A DNA stretch of 64,000 bases, taken from the NCBI GenBank assembly GCA_018433595.1, contig JAHDQY010000049.1, positions 1 through 64,000 of the forward strand. Reading direction: 5' to 3'. How positions within the stretch are numbered: position 1 is the first letter of the stretch; every line of letters starts with the position of its first letter. The notes under the pieces were generated by a model that made no database searches, was not told where the DNA came from, and saw only the letters and a list, made by a program, of their open reading frames with translations. The DNA is from Synergistales bacterium (GTDB lineage: Bacteria; Synergistota; Synergistia; Synergistales; Aminithiophilaceae). This document shows, in pieces, positions 27,062 through 35,280 of the stretch. Made by a program: the position numbers and the translations under genes.

Positions 27062-28065
27062 GTTTCGATTATTACGCTTCCCTGGCCGAAAACAAAGCGT
27101 GCCCGAAACGAGTGAACGAGACCGGTCTCGCTTCCGGCTTTGGGGATGGATGCGTGGTCTGGTCCTGTCGTGACGGGGAGAAGAACAATGCACGTCAATG
27201 CTACATGAAACGGGTGGCTGAACTGGAACTCAATCTCTCTCCGGACCTTCACCTTGAGCCAGACCATGTTTCCCTGCCGGATTCGACCTGGTTCGGCATC
27301 GACGTTTCTTTCACGCTGGTATCACCCTGGTACTCGAAGGACGACCGCCCCTTTCACGTGCTGGATAACCCGGTGCGCAAGGATCGGGTCTTCGGAGCGC
27401 CGTTCATGTCAGCGGCTTCCTGGAAGGGATTTCTTCGCTGGGCCTGCCGGATGCAGGCGGGCTTGTCCGATCATCTTGAAAAGCACGATATGAAAATGGA
27501 TGGCTGGAAGGACCCTTCCTGGATCGTCCATCTCTTCGGCAATGAGAAAGGAGAGGATAAGGGTTTTCGATCCGGGACCCTTGCCTGTTATCCCACTTGG
27601 TTCAACAAAGTCGGCTTTGAGGTGATCAATCCCCACAGCCGTAGCCGCCGGGCCGGGACTCAACCCATTTACTATGAGGTTGTTCCAGCCGGGACAAAAG
27701 GTAAGCTACGGCTGCTCTACGCACCTTTGCCGGGAGAAATCGAAAGCGATAAAGTCACGCCCGCCGACTTCATCAACAGCTTCATCGACAGCATAAGGGC
27801 GCTTCTCGAAACGTATGGCATTTCCGCCAAACGCACCGCCGGATGGGGGACTGCTCGAATCGATACCTGGACAGGTTTTTTGAAAGCCTCCGATGAACCC
27901 GCAAAGGTTGAGCCACGATCCGCAAAGAAGACTCTCCACAGTCTCCAGGACCTTGGCACTCTGGTACGTGAGCAAATCCCAGCCGGTTCCTTCACTCACA
28001 AGGACGCGGAAAAATTCAAGGCGGAGATGAAAAGCCGAATTGCCTGGAAGGGAGGAGACCAATGA
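27058..28065 (+). CDS. cmr6: Cmr6-like Cas7 (RAMP) protein
   Basis: A 335-residue RAMP protein with GAPFMSAASWKGFLRWACR, the equivalent of the PGSSLKG element, LFGNEKGEDKGFRSG, and VINPHSRSRRAG, which resembles the dVINPHY segment of Cmr6. A Gly-rich GWGTARI near the C-terminus is also typical. The ATG overlaps the cmr1 stop. It may occupy the position next to Cmr1 at the end of the filament. Assignment to Cmr6 is by motif, and a divergent Cas7 is the alternative. Confidence 0.7.
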   Translation: MSFDYYASLAENKACPKRVNETGLASGFGDGCVVWSCRDGEKNNARQCYMKRVAELELNLSPDLHLEPDHVSLPDSTWFGIDVSFTLVSPWYSKDDRPFHVLDNPVRKDRVFGAPFMSAASWKGFLRWACRMQAGLSDHLEKHDMKMDGWKDPSWIVHLFGNEKGEDKGFRSGTLACYPTWFNKVGFEVINPHSRSRRAGTQPIYYEVVPAGTKGKLRLLYAPLPGEIESDKVTPADFINSFIDSIRALLETYGISAKRTAGWGTARIDTWTGFLKASDEPAKVEPRSAKKTLHSLQDLGTLVREQIPAGSFTHKDAEKFKAEMKSRIAWKGGDQ

Positions 28066-31049
28066 CGGGATTTCAACTTCCGGACACGTTGCAGCGACAT
28101 CGCCCTTTGCTTCTGGCGCTCGAAGCAATCGGCTGGCTCCACATGACAGGCAAGGCCAGAATCGATTTCCTGCGGGAGCACGGTGGCCAGAAGAACAATT
28201 ATGACTACAAGAAGTGGCATGAGCAGGAAAACCCGCCGTTCCCCTGGGATGACCTGCTGCAATGGGTGAAGGGCAAATTCGACCTGGAGAATAACGCGTG
28301 GCCCGGAACTTTGGCAGATTTTCTCTCCAAACATTCGGGCCGAGATGGCGGGATGCTTGGCTTACTCCAGGCTGGCCATGCTATGGCGTCGGGTATCGAG
28401 AAGCAGAGTCTCCCGCAAAGGGCAGTTGAATACCTGGCTCAGGATGTTACCCACATGTGGTTGTCCACGGCCTTCGGCCATCCGGCCCTCAATCTGTTGG
28501 ACGACCCGCCTGAATTGCTCACCGATGTTGGCTGGAAAGGCCTGCTTGAACAGATTAAGCAGCTCCTCACCGTGTTGAAGCAGCTTGGTGACAACAGTTC
28601 CCCAAACGACATTGATGGCTGGTGGCGTTGGCGCGATGGGACGGTGGGTCCCGAAGGATGGCTGCGCAAGGCGTTTACCGGCACCCTGGCCGAAACCAGA
28701 TTGCCGAACAATGATGTCACGCTGTTTGACCAGTCCTATGTCGCGGCCGTCTTGTTCAAAAGCGCCGCGGCCGGTGCGATTCTGGAAGGCAGCTCGTTCC
28801 CCTGGTCCAGCAATGGACTCAAACAACAGACCCGTTGGCGGCTCTTGATCGTCGGGATCGGCGCCGACCACTATGAGGCCCGGGCGGTTGAGATCGGCGA
28901 CTGGACCGGGGCGCGCCTGGCGTTGGACGAGTTTTTCACCAGAGTCTGCAAACTCGTTGAGGTCGATCTGGCTGTAGGCTCCCTGCTGTATAGGGACGGC
29001 GAGACCTGTGTCTTTTCGTTCCCAGGGGAGCGATTCGGCAATGACAAACAAGGGTACCAAGGCGGTGATTTGCAGATCTCCGATTGGCAAAGCTGGCTGG
29101 CTGAACAGATGGACGGCTATGCTCGGGATGCCAACCTCGAGATGCCTCCCTATTGCCATATCAGTGAGCCCTCCCGCTCTCTCGTGGGGATGACGGCGGA
29201 AATCCGGAAGGCGCGGGAAACGATGGCTGTGCCGCTTCACCGCAATTGGCAAATTCCCGGGCAGGATTCGCCGGATGGCCATGTTTGTCCGGTATGTCTT
29301 GTGCGCAGAAGCCGCTCAGGGACAGACAAGCAAAGGCCTTGCGACCCGTGTAAGGCTCGGCGGACTCATCGCTTGGACAAGTGGCTGGAGGGGGAGTTCG
29401 GATCAGACTCCATCTGGATCAGCGAGGTGGCGGATGCCAATGACCGCGTCGCCCTTGTCACGATGAGCCTGGACATCGAGCCCTGGCTGGACGGAATCCG
29501 CCTGGATGCGCTCAGGACCCAGGCCATTCCGGAATGGCGGAAGTTCAATCCTATCTTGAAAAACCAGCCAAACCCCATCGATCCATCCACCTGTTTCGAC
29601 AGCCTCTTTCAGCATATCAAAGGAAAACTCCAGTCCTTTGACAAGGCAGACCCCGTGTTGAGCGGCCTGCAGGAGGGGTACCAGCACGAGACAGATTGGC
29701 CATCTTTTTTCTCCAAAATCGTCGAGGATCGCACCGACTCGCCTCAATGGGACGCCATTGACGAGAGTGGCCGCGCTGGATGGCTCACGCATCAGTTGTT
29801 CTGCAAGCTCGCCTCGCCTGGCCGTATCTATCGCTTCTGGCGGCAGGCCGAGGATTTCTTTAACGTCTTGCTTGCCGAATTCCGCGAGATAGCGGCCGCA
29901 GACCAGAACCGCTGGCGCGTGCGCCGTTTGGTTATCAAGCCCGATAGCTCTTCCGGTTCGTGGGAAGGCCGGCAGACCTACGGCGGACGTTATGGGGATG
30001 CTCCCGTAAGCCTGTTGTATCGGGCACAGACCAAGGACTTCCTCACCATCTGCAACCTGGCCCGACTTCTGAAACCGGAGCAAGACAAGGATTTCCTGCG
30101 CGGGATCACTTTGGAGTTGAAAGCGGACGATAGCATGGACGCCAAACGCCTTGTGGTGCATTCGGCAGCGGACGATGCAGGCGCTCTGGGCGTTTATCAC
30201 CCGGTGATCCCCCTTGAGCTTTCCCCGGTGCGCTTTCGGGTCCTTCTGCCACTTGAAGCCGTGTCCGGCTGTGTGGATCGGACGATTGAAGCATGGAGAG
30301 ATCAATTTGCCCGTGTTTGGGATCGGCTGCCGCTTCGGGTTGGCGTTGTGGCCTTTCCGAGGATGACGCCGTTTCAGGCCGTGATAGACGCGGCGCGGAC
30401 CATCGAAGATGATCTGGACAGGATCAAGAAATCCGAAACCTGGCGGGTGGCGGGATGCGAAACACGGGAAGGCATCACTGCCCTCAGCATCAAGTCTCTT
30501 GATCATCCGCATGAGCTTCTTAAAACCATACCCATCGGGCTCCCCGATGGACGGGATGATGTGTTTTATCCGTACCTTGCTGTGGAAGACAAGCATATCC
30601 GTTTCCCTCTGGATTTCCAGCATCCCAACGACCAGGTCTTGCGGCACGCGAAGGACTTGCGAAGCGGGGACGGGGTTCTCGTTTATCCCTCGCTTATTGC
30701 CACAGTCTTCATGGATAGCACGGCCAGGCGGTTCGAACCTTTGAGTCGTAGACAGCTTACGGAATGGCTGCGGATGCGCGATCTCTGGCGGCTGATGGAC
30801 CGGCATGCACCAAGCCAGACCGCGCTCCGCGGCGCATGGTCGGAGCTTATGGAGCGACGCGGGGCCTGGCAAGGACCGGATGGTACATGGTTCGAGGGAG
30901 GGAAGACGGCCTGGCTCGATCTTGCCCGCGCGGTGTTCCATGAACGTCTGGGCGTTCGAGGCGCATGCCTTGAGGCGTTGGTGCAAGCCGCTGGGGATGG
31001 ACTCCTGGACTGGAGCCTGGAATGGCACATGAGCGTATTAAAAAAGTAA
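28062..31049 (+). CDS. csx11: Type III large subunit Cas10/Csx11-like, both catalytic motifs degenerate
   Basis: A 995-residue large subunit. The N-terminal HD-domain motif reads GWLHMTGK (residues 24-31): His is kept but Asp is replaced by Met. The first palm-like domain has LLIVGIGADH, and where active Cas10 has GGDD the sequence is YRDGETCVF (R311-D312-G313-E314). A zinc-binding CPVC (409-412) with CDPC (427-430) lies between the palm domains, and LSPVRFRVLLPL and RLPLRVGVVAF match Csx11-like C-terminal blocks. I infer loss of DNase and of cyclic oligoadenylate synthesis. Csx11 is, to my knowledge, a signature of subtype III-C. The ATG overlaps the cmr6-like stop. Confidence 0.78.
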   Translation: MTGFQLPDTLQRHRPLLLALEAIGWLHMTGKARIDFLREHGGQKNNYDYKKWHEQENPPFPWDDLLQWVKGKFDLENNAWPGTLADFLSKHSGRDGGMLGLLQAGHAMASGIEKQSLPQRAVEYLAQDVTHMWLSTAFGHPALNLLDDPPELLTDVGWKGLLEQIKQLLTVLKQLGDNSSPNDIDGWWRWRDGTVGPEGWLRKAFTGTLAETRLPNNDVTLFDQSYVAAVLFKSAAAGAILEGSSFPWSSNGLKQQTRWRLLIVGIGADHYEARAVEIGDWTGARLALDEFFTRVCKLVEVDLAVGSLLYRDGETCVFSFPGERFGNDKQGYQGGDLQISDWQSWLAEQMDGYARDANLEMPPYCHISEPSRSLVGMTAEIRKARETMAVPLHRNWQIPGQDSPDGHVCPVCLVRRSRSGTDKQRPCDPCKARRTHRLDKWLEGEFGSDSIWISEVADANDRVALVTMSLDIEPWLDGIRLDALRTQAIPEWRKFNPILKNQPNPIDPSTCFDSLFQHIKGKLQSFDKADPVLSGLQEGYQHETDWPSFFSKIVEDRTDSPQWDAIDESGRAGWLTHQLFCKLASPGRIYRFWRQAEDFFNVLLAEFREIAAADQNRWRVRRLVIKPDSSSGSWEGRQTYGGRYGDAPVSLLYRAQTKDFLTICNLARLLKPEQDKDFLRGITLELKADDSMDAKRLVVHSAADDAGALGVYHPVIPLELSPVRFRVLLPLEAVSGCVDRTIEAWRDQFARVWDRLPLRVGVVAFPRMTPFQAVIDAARTIEDDLDRIKKSETWRVAGCETREGITALSIKSLDHPHELLKTIPIGLPDGRDDVFYPYLAVEDKHIRFPLDFQHPNDQVLRHAKDLRSGDGVLVYPSLIATVFMDSTARRFEPLSRRQLTEWLRMRDLWRLMDRHAPSQTALRGAWSELMERRGAWQGPDGTWFEGGKTAWLDLARAVFHERLGVRGACLEALVQAAGDGLLDWSLEWHMSVLKK

Positions 31050-31066
31050 GTGTCCGGAGGTGACCG

Positions 31067-32062
31067 ATGATAACAAGTAATCAGAGTTTCGTGACATTTC
31101 CGTTTGTTGGCATTGCGCTCGATCCCATCCATGTCGGTACAGGCGGAACTCGGCTGGGCCGGGTGGACAACACCATCGTGCGCGATCCGGTAACGCGGAT
31201 ACCGGAGGTTCCTGGCTCGAGCATCGCGGGAGTCATGCGAGCCTACACGGCCATGGCAAAGGGGAAATACCCCAACTGCGCGGGTCTTGGTCAGCCGGAG
31301 CGCGACGGTGGAGGTGGCCACTGCGGGAAAACCGATTGTCCTGTGTGTACCGTGTTCGGCTTTGCCAAAGGCATAGGCTCAAGTGGCGGTTTCGCGGGAC
31401 TGGCGGCATTCAGCGATATGCATGTGCTGCTCTTTCCCGTGGCGTCGCAATTGGGGCCGCAGTGGATCACGTGTCCAATGGCATTGCGGCAAACCAGCAT
31501 CGCGGAATTCTCAGAACTGAGTGACCTGCCTGAGCAGCAGGTCGTTTACCGCAAAGTGGACGGGACGGCAGCTCAGCCATCATTGAATCTCGGCTGGCTT
31601 TTTCTGCCGGTCAAGACGGATTGGCAGCAACTGGGCGAGATTGCTCAAAAGATCGAAGTACTGGGTATACCGGGTTACATCATCAGCCGCTTGGCTGTCG
31701 TTTCGGACAAGCTATTCACCCATATCGTGAATAGTAACCTCGAAGTACGGACCTCGGTTGCCATCGATCCGGCTACTGGAGCGGCCGAGGAAAGGGCGCT
31801 GTTCACCTATGAGGCCATGCCTCGAGGAACAGTGCTGGTTTGGGAGGTGACCTGCCGGAATCCAAAGCACTTTAAGATCAATCAAGATGATGTGAAGGCG
31901 GTCGACTCACCTGAGAAAGTCAGAGATGTTGTTACTGATGCCCATTCTTATCTGGAACATCTCGGCATCGGTGGCATGGGAAGCCGGGGCATGGGACGGC
32001 TGCGTGTGCTGAGGATGAAGGACCTTTCCGATGCGGATAAGACAGGAAAGGAGGTCTCGTGA
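31067..32062 (+). CDS. cmr4: Cmr4-type Cas7 backbone subunit
   Basis: A 331-residue RAMP protein with HVGTGGTRLGRVDNTIVRD near the start and IPEVPGSSIAGVMRAY, the conserved PGSSxxG loop. Asp34 in RVDN corresponds in position to the Asp that cleaves target RNA in Cmr4, so this subunit may still cut RNA although the large subunit looks inactive. A cysteine cluster GHCGKTDCPVC follows. GIGGMGSRGMGRLRV at the end is the Gly-rich loop. It starts 17 nt after csx11 with GGAGGTGACC as ribosome site. Confidence 0.85.
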   Translation: MITSNQSFVTFPFVGIALDPIHVGTGGTRLGRVDNTIVRDPVTRIPEVPGSSIAGVMRAYTAMAKGKYPNCAGLGQPERDGGGGHCGKTDCPVCTVFGFAKGIGSSGGFAGLAAFSDMHVLLFPVASQLGPQWITCPMALRQTSIAEFSELSDLPEQQVVYRKVDGTAAQPSLNLGWLFLPVKTDWQQLGEIAQKIEVLGIPGYIISRLAVVSDKLFTHIVNSNLEVRTSVAIDPATGAAEERALFTYEAMPRGTVLVWEVTCRNPKHFKINQDDVKAVDSPEKVRDVVTDAHSYLEHLGIGGMGSRGMGRLRVLRMKDLSDADKTGKEVS

Positions 32063-32448
32063 TGGACGCTCCGACCTTCGAAAACCTGGACCTCGGTTGT
32101 GCTAAGGTGGGTAAAACTCTCGCGGAGAGGCCGTCAAAGGAGCTTGAGAACCTCATTACGAGCGCGCTCGCTGTTCTGGAAGAGCAAGGAATTTATGCCC
32201 TGTTTCTTTTTCTAAAAACGCGAGGCGGCAGTGGGGCCGAAAATGTCAACCAGAAGATTTATGAGTTCCTGAAAGTGACGCCACAGCAGGCCCCTTTACT
32301 TTCTGGCAATGCTGATGTCTTTACATCGCTTCAGCAGATGGCCAAGGACCTTGACAAGCTACTGCTGGCACGTGATCTGGCCCGGCAAACACTCGTCTAT
32401 GCCCGCTATCACGCGCGAGTGCCACAAAAGAGTGAGGTGCGAACATGA
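32062..32448 (+). CDS. cmr5: Cmr5-type small subunit (Cas11)
   Basis: A 128-residue, mostly helical protein with AVLEEQGIYALFLFLKTRGG, the best-known block of Cmr5, and two further amphipathic helices. It would line the inner filament along the crRNA-target duplex. The ATG at 32062 overlaps the cmr4 stop (TGATG) and follows AAAGGAGG; a GTG 3 nt upstream is the alternative. Confidence 0.75.
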   Translation: MDAPTFENLDLGCAKVGKTLAERPSKELENLITSALAVLEEQGIYALFLFLKTRGGSGAENVNQKIYEFLKVTPQQAPLLSGNADVFTSLQQMAKDLDKLLLARDLARQTLVYARYHARVPQKSEVRT

Positions 32449-33323
32449 CCTGGACGGCACTTCGATGGATCTGGCAACTGGAAGCGCCGCTTTTCGTCGG
32501 CATGCCTCCGGCAGGGGCGTTGAACCGCTGTAGACCCTATGTCCCGGCGCGTGTGCTTTGGGGATCTGTGACCGCTGAGATATCCCGATCAAGAAACGGT
32601 GAAAGCTTTCCGGATTACGGCAAACTTGGATGGGAAGTCGCTCTCAACTGCCGTTTTACCTACCTCTTTCCGGCCGAGAAACGGGGCGACAAGTTCTTGG
32701 CTTGGATGCCGACATTCGAAAAGATGAGAGGCGTCCAATGGTACTGCCACGGCGGCAAGGAAGGTTTGTCGGATCGTGACTTCAGACGTCGTCTGCTGGA
32801 TTCCCGGCCCGGCACCGCAATCGCTCCCGAATCGGACTCAGCGTCTGAAGGCACACTCCGGGAGACAGAATGTATCAATCCCTGGTGGCGTGATTCCAAC
32901 TGTCAGGGGGAAACGAATGCCATGCTGCTCTTAGGGTACGTCTTTTTGAGAAACAACGGCTTTCGCAGGCAATTGGACAATATCGATACCCTCTTTGTCG
33001 GAGGCGACACCAGATACGGTCTTGGGAAAATATGCCGTGTGGGGTGGCACGAGGTATCCGGTGACTTGTCCGTCTTCGGGAAACGAGTTCATCTGGATAG
33101 AGAGCATCCCGAAATACAGAGCGACATCGTTTGGGGACATGCCTTGGAAGGTGGCCAGCCTGAAATCCATGGAATGCAGGGAGCGAAAGAGCTTCTTGGC
33201 GGTTGGGACCAAGGTAGCCCGTGGAGAGGAGCACTTACGTGGGCTCCTGGCTCATTTCTGGAACGTACAGTGGCCTGGTCGATAGACAACTATGGATACT
33301 GGATGCATCAGGACAATAAATAG
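32445..33323 (+). CDS. Cas5-group RAMP protein (Cmr3 position)
   Basis: A 292-residue RAMP-like protein: WIWQLEAPLFVGMPPAG, YVPARVLWGSVTAEISR, then SRPGTAIAPESDSASEG and LFVGGDTRYGLGKI, a Gly-rich loop typical of the family. It is the only subunit left to fill the Cas5/Cmr3 position that holds the crRNA 5' tag, but sequence similarity to Cmr3 itself is weak; a Csx10-like protein is another possibility. The ATG overlaps the cmr5 stop and it is the last gene of the operon. Confidence 0.6.
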   Translation: MTWTALRWIWQLEAPLFVGMPPAGALNRCRPYVPARVLWGSVTAEISRSRNGESFPDYGKLGWEVALNCRFTYLFPAEKRGDKFLAWMPTFEKMRGVQWYCHGGKEGLSDRDFRRRLLDSRPGTAIAPESDSASEGTLRETECINPWWRDSNCQGETNAMLLLGYVFLRNNGFRRQLDNIDTLFVGGDTRYGLGKICRVGWHEVSGDLSVFGKRVHLDREHPEIQSDIVWGHALEGGQPEIHGMQGAKELLGGWDQGSPWRGALTWAPGSFLERTVAWSIDNYGYWMHQDNK

Positions 33324-33330
33324 CCGATCT

Positions 33331-33384
33331 TTGCGACAGGTTTGCGACAAAACTTGCGACAAACTCACGACTCGACTTGCGACA
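33331..33384 (+). repeat. Four helically phased TTGCGACA repeats
   Basis: TTGCGACA occurs at 33331, 33342, 33354 and 33377, spaced 11, 12 and 23 nt, about one or two turns of DNA. They lie between the last cas gene and the right end of island 1 and may be arm-type binding sites of an integrase or excisionase. The same bases also encode a CDKTCDKLTT-like tail in the frame 33292-33489, a kind of sequence seen at the C-termini of tyrosine recombinases. Confidence 0.5.
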
Positions 33385-33427
33385 TCACCCTTTGGTAAGG
33401 TAAATGAGGAAATGGGATTGCCAGGGT

Positions 33428-33543
33428 TTCCGGCCTGCCGGAACGACATGCTCTTTGATAACCCGTTGAAATTGAAGGTTTTCGGTTAACTACTGGAGGA
33501 AGAGAACGGTTATGAAGAGGGTTGCACACGGGGAGCCAGAGTT
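33428..33543 (+). repeat. Right-end repeat of island 1 with att core
   Basis: Aligns without gaps to 35281-35396 (116 bp). The first 43 bp differ at one position and include the palindrome TTCCGGC-CT-GCCGGAA; the last 36 bp (33508-33543) contain GGTTATGAAGAGGGTTGCA and end in the tRNA-Asn 3' core GGAGCCAGAGTT. The middle 37 bp are diverged. Confidence 0.85.
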
Positions 33544-33702
33544 CAATCCGCTGATTTCAGCGGTTTCTGTTTAACGCGAGACCCCGTGGGGCGATCCCCT
33601 CGGGGTCTCGTCGTTTCTGTCGTGCCCACGCCGACTTACGTCCACCCGCACATTTACCCTGATTCTCCATTTCGAAGCCCGCAGTTCGGGGGGGGGCGGC
33701 TG
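33539..33702 (+). repeat. Left-end repeat of island 2
   Basis: Close copy of 7403-7565, starting at the att core and including the CCGCTGA/TCAGCGG palindrome and the terminator-like hairpin; the match also covers 33699-33725. Between 33726 and 33960 there is a 9-bp hairpin GCCGGACCC/GGGTCCGGC (33759-33778) and no gene I can support. Confidence 0.85.
33579..33608 (+). terminator. Element-borne hairpin of island 2
   Basis: Same AGACCCCG-T-GGGG/CCCC-T-CGGGGTCT hairpin as 7443-7472. Here it could stop transcription leaving the type III genes. Confidence 0.6.
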
Positions 33703-33960
33703 CATCTGGACACCCGCTTTGACGTTTCGCACCCCCCTCCGGTAGGTATCTGCCGAAAGCCGGACCCGTGGGTCCGGCGCAAGCGGATTACCAGACAGCG
33801 GAAACGACCGTGAGATCGGAGACCGTTGTGGGTGCCGGCGGACATCGCCCTCAGGCGGTGTCGAACGAGCTCCAACGGCCTTCTCGATGACCGGCCTATC
33901 CCCAGCCCCGCGGCATCCATGACGGAACCCTTCCACGGCCTCCCGCAAAAGGAGGACCGG

Positions 33961-34104
33961 ATGCCGGCCAACGAACACGTCCCAATCTCTCTCGGCGAGG
34001 TGACATCGGCGATCGCTACGGATCCCTTGCCCGGGGTTAGAGGCGCCATCGAAACGGACGCAGGCTCTCCGGCTTCAGGATCAGGTCGCAATGACAGGAC
34101 CTAA
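33961..34104 (+). CDS. Possible 47-residue protein
   Basis: An ATG preceded by AAAAGGAGG at good distance opens 47 codons (MPANEHVPISLGEVT...). It overlaps the next start by 14 nt, consistent with a small operon. No family is recognised, and the polypeptide has no clear hydrophobic or repeat pattern. The strong ribosome site is the only reason to list it. Confidence 0.35.
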   Translation: MPANEHVPISLGEVTSAIATDPLPGVRGAIETDAGSPASGSGRNDRT

Positions 34105-34330
34105 AACCCGCAGGAAAGCCCCTGACAAATTGAAGAAAAGTCTATGCAAAGCGAGCCACGCACGCTCGGACGAGCTTGGGGTTTTCAAAGACGACCTCTA
34201 TCTGTTGGCGCAAGAGCGATTGGCCCTCAAGAAACCGATCCGATCCCCGAAGGAACTGACGCAGCGAGATCTTCAGCGGCTTCACCATGTTATGATCTAT
34301 GAGGTCAGGAAGTCCGGGAGCAGACCATGA
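34091..34330 (+). CDS. Small basic protein of unknown function
   Basis: A 79-residue, Lys/Arg-rich protein (KTRRKAPDKLKKSLCK at the start, then a helical part with PKELTQRDLQRLHHVM). Its stop overlaps the methyltransferase ATG (ATGA), which supports translation. Basic charge suggests nucleic-acid or partner binding, but no domain is recognised. Confidence 0.5.
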   Translation: MTGPKTRRKAPDKLKKSLCKASHARSDELGVFKDDLYLLAQERLALKKPIRSPKELTQRDLQRLHHVMIYEVRKSGSRP

Positions 34331-35151
34331 ATTCCGGCGGCTCGGCTGGCATTGATGTTGATGAAGAAGGTGTAGGTATGGACATGTGGAAGTTCTTTGA
34401 CATCACGCATCGGGAGCACATTCTCTGCAATCCGATGAGTCTTGAGAAACTTGAACAGCTTATCACGCTTCTGCCTCTGAAACCTGGGGCACGCGTGCTT
34501 GATATCGCCACCGGGAAGGGCGAGTTTCTCATCAGGCTTGCAGAACGGTACCGACAAATGACAGGGACAGGAGTTGATTTTTCTCCCTACTGCATTGCTG
34601 GTGTCCGCAAGAAGCATCGAGAACGCGTTCCGGATGCCCAACTCCATTTCCTGGAGATGGACGGGGCCAAGTATGTCCCGGAGGCCTTGGAGAGCTTTGA
34701 TCTTGTCGCCTGCATCGGTGCGAGCTGGATTTATGGCGGGCATCGAGGGACGTTGAACGCGCTGCGGAAGATGGCGGCCCCGGAAAGCTGGATCGTTGTG
34801 GGAGAGCCGTACTGGCGACATGAACCGGAAAGCGAATATCTGGAAGCGATCGGAGTGAAACGGAACGACTTCGGAACGCACGATCAGAACGTGGAGGCCG
34901 GTCGGGAGCACGGGTTGGAGGCGGTCTACACACTCGTAAGCAGCCAGGATGATTGGGATAGGTACGAAGGGTTACAGTGGTATGCTGCGGAAACCTGGGC
35001 GAATGATCACCGGGATGATCCGGATGTGGAGACCGTGCTGAAACGGGTGCGTGAGAGCAAGGCGGCCTATCTGAGGTGGGGACGGGAAACGCTGGGGTGG
35101 GCGATTTACGCGTTCAAGAAAGGGGGATATGGCACAGTTCCCGTCGGATAA
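34327..35151 (+). CDS. Class I SAM-dependent methyltransferase
   Basis: A 274-residue methyltransferase with motif I ARVLDIATGKGEFLIRLAE and the acidic motif II region TGVDFSPYC. Start at 34327 is translationally coupled to the previous gene; an ATG at 34378 (MDMWKFFDI) with AGAAGG upstream is equally likely and would fit the usual family length (257 residues). The substrate is unknown; resemblance to small-molecule methyltransferases argues against a DNA methylase, as no NPPY/DPPY motif is present. Confidence 0.8.
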   Translation: MNSGGSAGIDVDEEGVGMDMWKFFDITHREHILCNPMSLEKLEQLITLLPLKPGARVLDIATGKGEFLIRLAERYRQMTGTGVDFSPYCIAGVRKKHRERVPDAQLHFLEMDGAKYVPEALESFDLVACIGASWIYGGHRGTLNALRKMAAPESWIVVGEPYWRHEPESEYLEAIGVKRNDFGTHDQNVEAGREHGLEAVYTLVSSQDDWDRYEGLQWYAAETWANDHRDDPDVETVLKRVRESKAAYLRWGRETLGWAIYAFKKGGYGTVPVG

Positions 35152-35280
35152 CGCGCCAGAGGGAAAAAGAGGCATTACCGCCTCCGGACAAGCCGTTCCA
35201 CCGGATCGGCGGGAGAAGACGCCCGCCTCCTGTGGGTTTCACGTTGCCAGGCAGAGGGATGAAACCCAGGTCAACGCCGC

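Larger units (their letters stand above)
7403..33538. mobile_element. Genomic island 1 at tRNA-Asn: BREX/SIR2-HerA/type III defence island
   Basis: About 26 kb bounded by the tRNA-Asn 3' end and a copy of its last bases at 33532-33543. The left end carries a terminator hairpin and a long repeat that recurs at the left end of island 2. The right end carries a 116-bp repeat that recurs at the right end of island 2. Cargo is one rightward defence gene run (7998-33323). I see no integrase, excision gene pair or phage structural gene, apart from a MerR/Xis-like HTH protein at 7998. A decayed IS lies at 7738-7892. Confidence 0.75.

Noticed and set aside
33826-34104. A 92-codon frame on the plus strand
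   Set aside because: Only the last 47 codons follow a ribosome site; the first part is not supported and was not listed.
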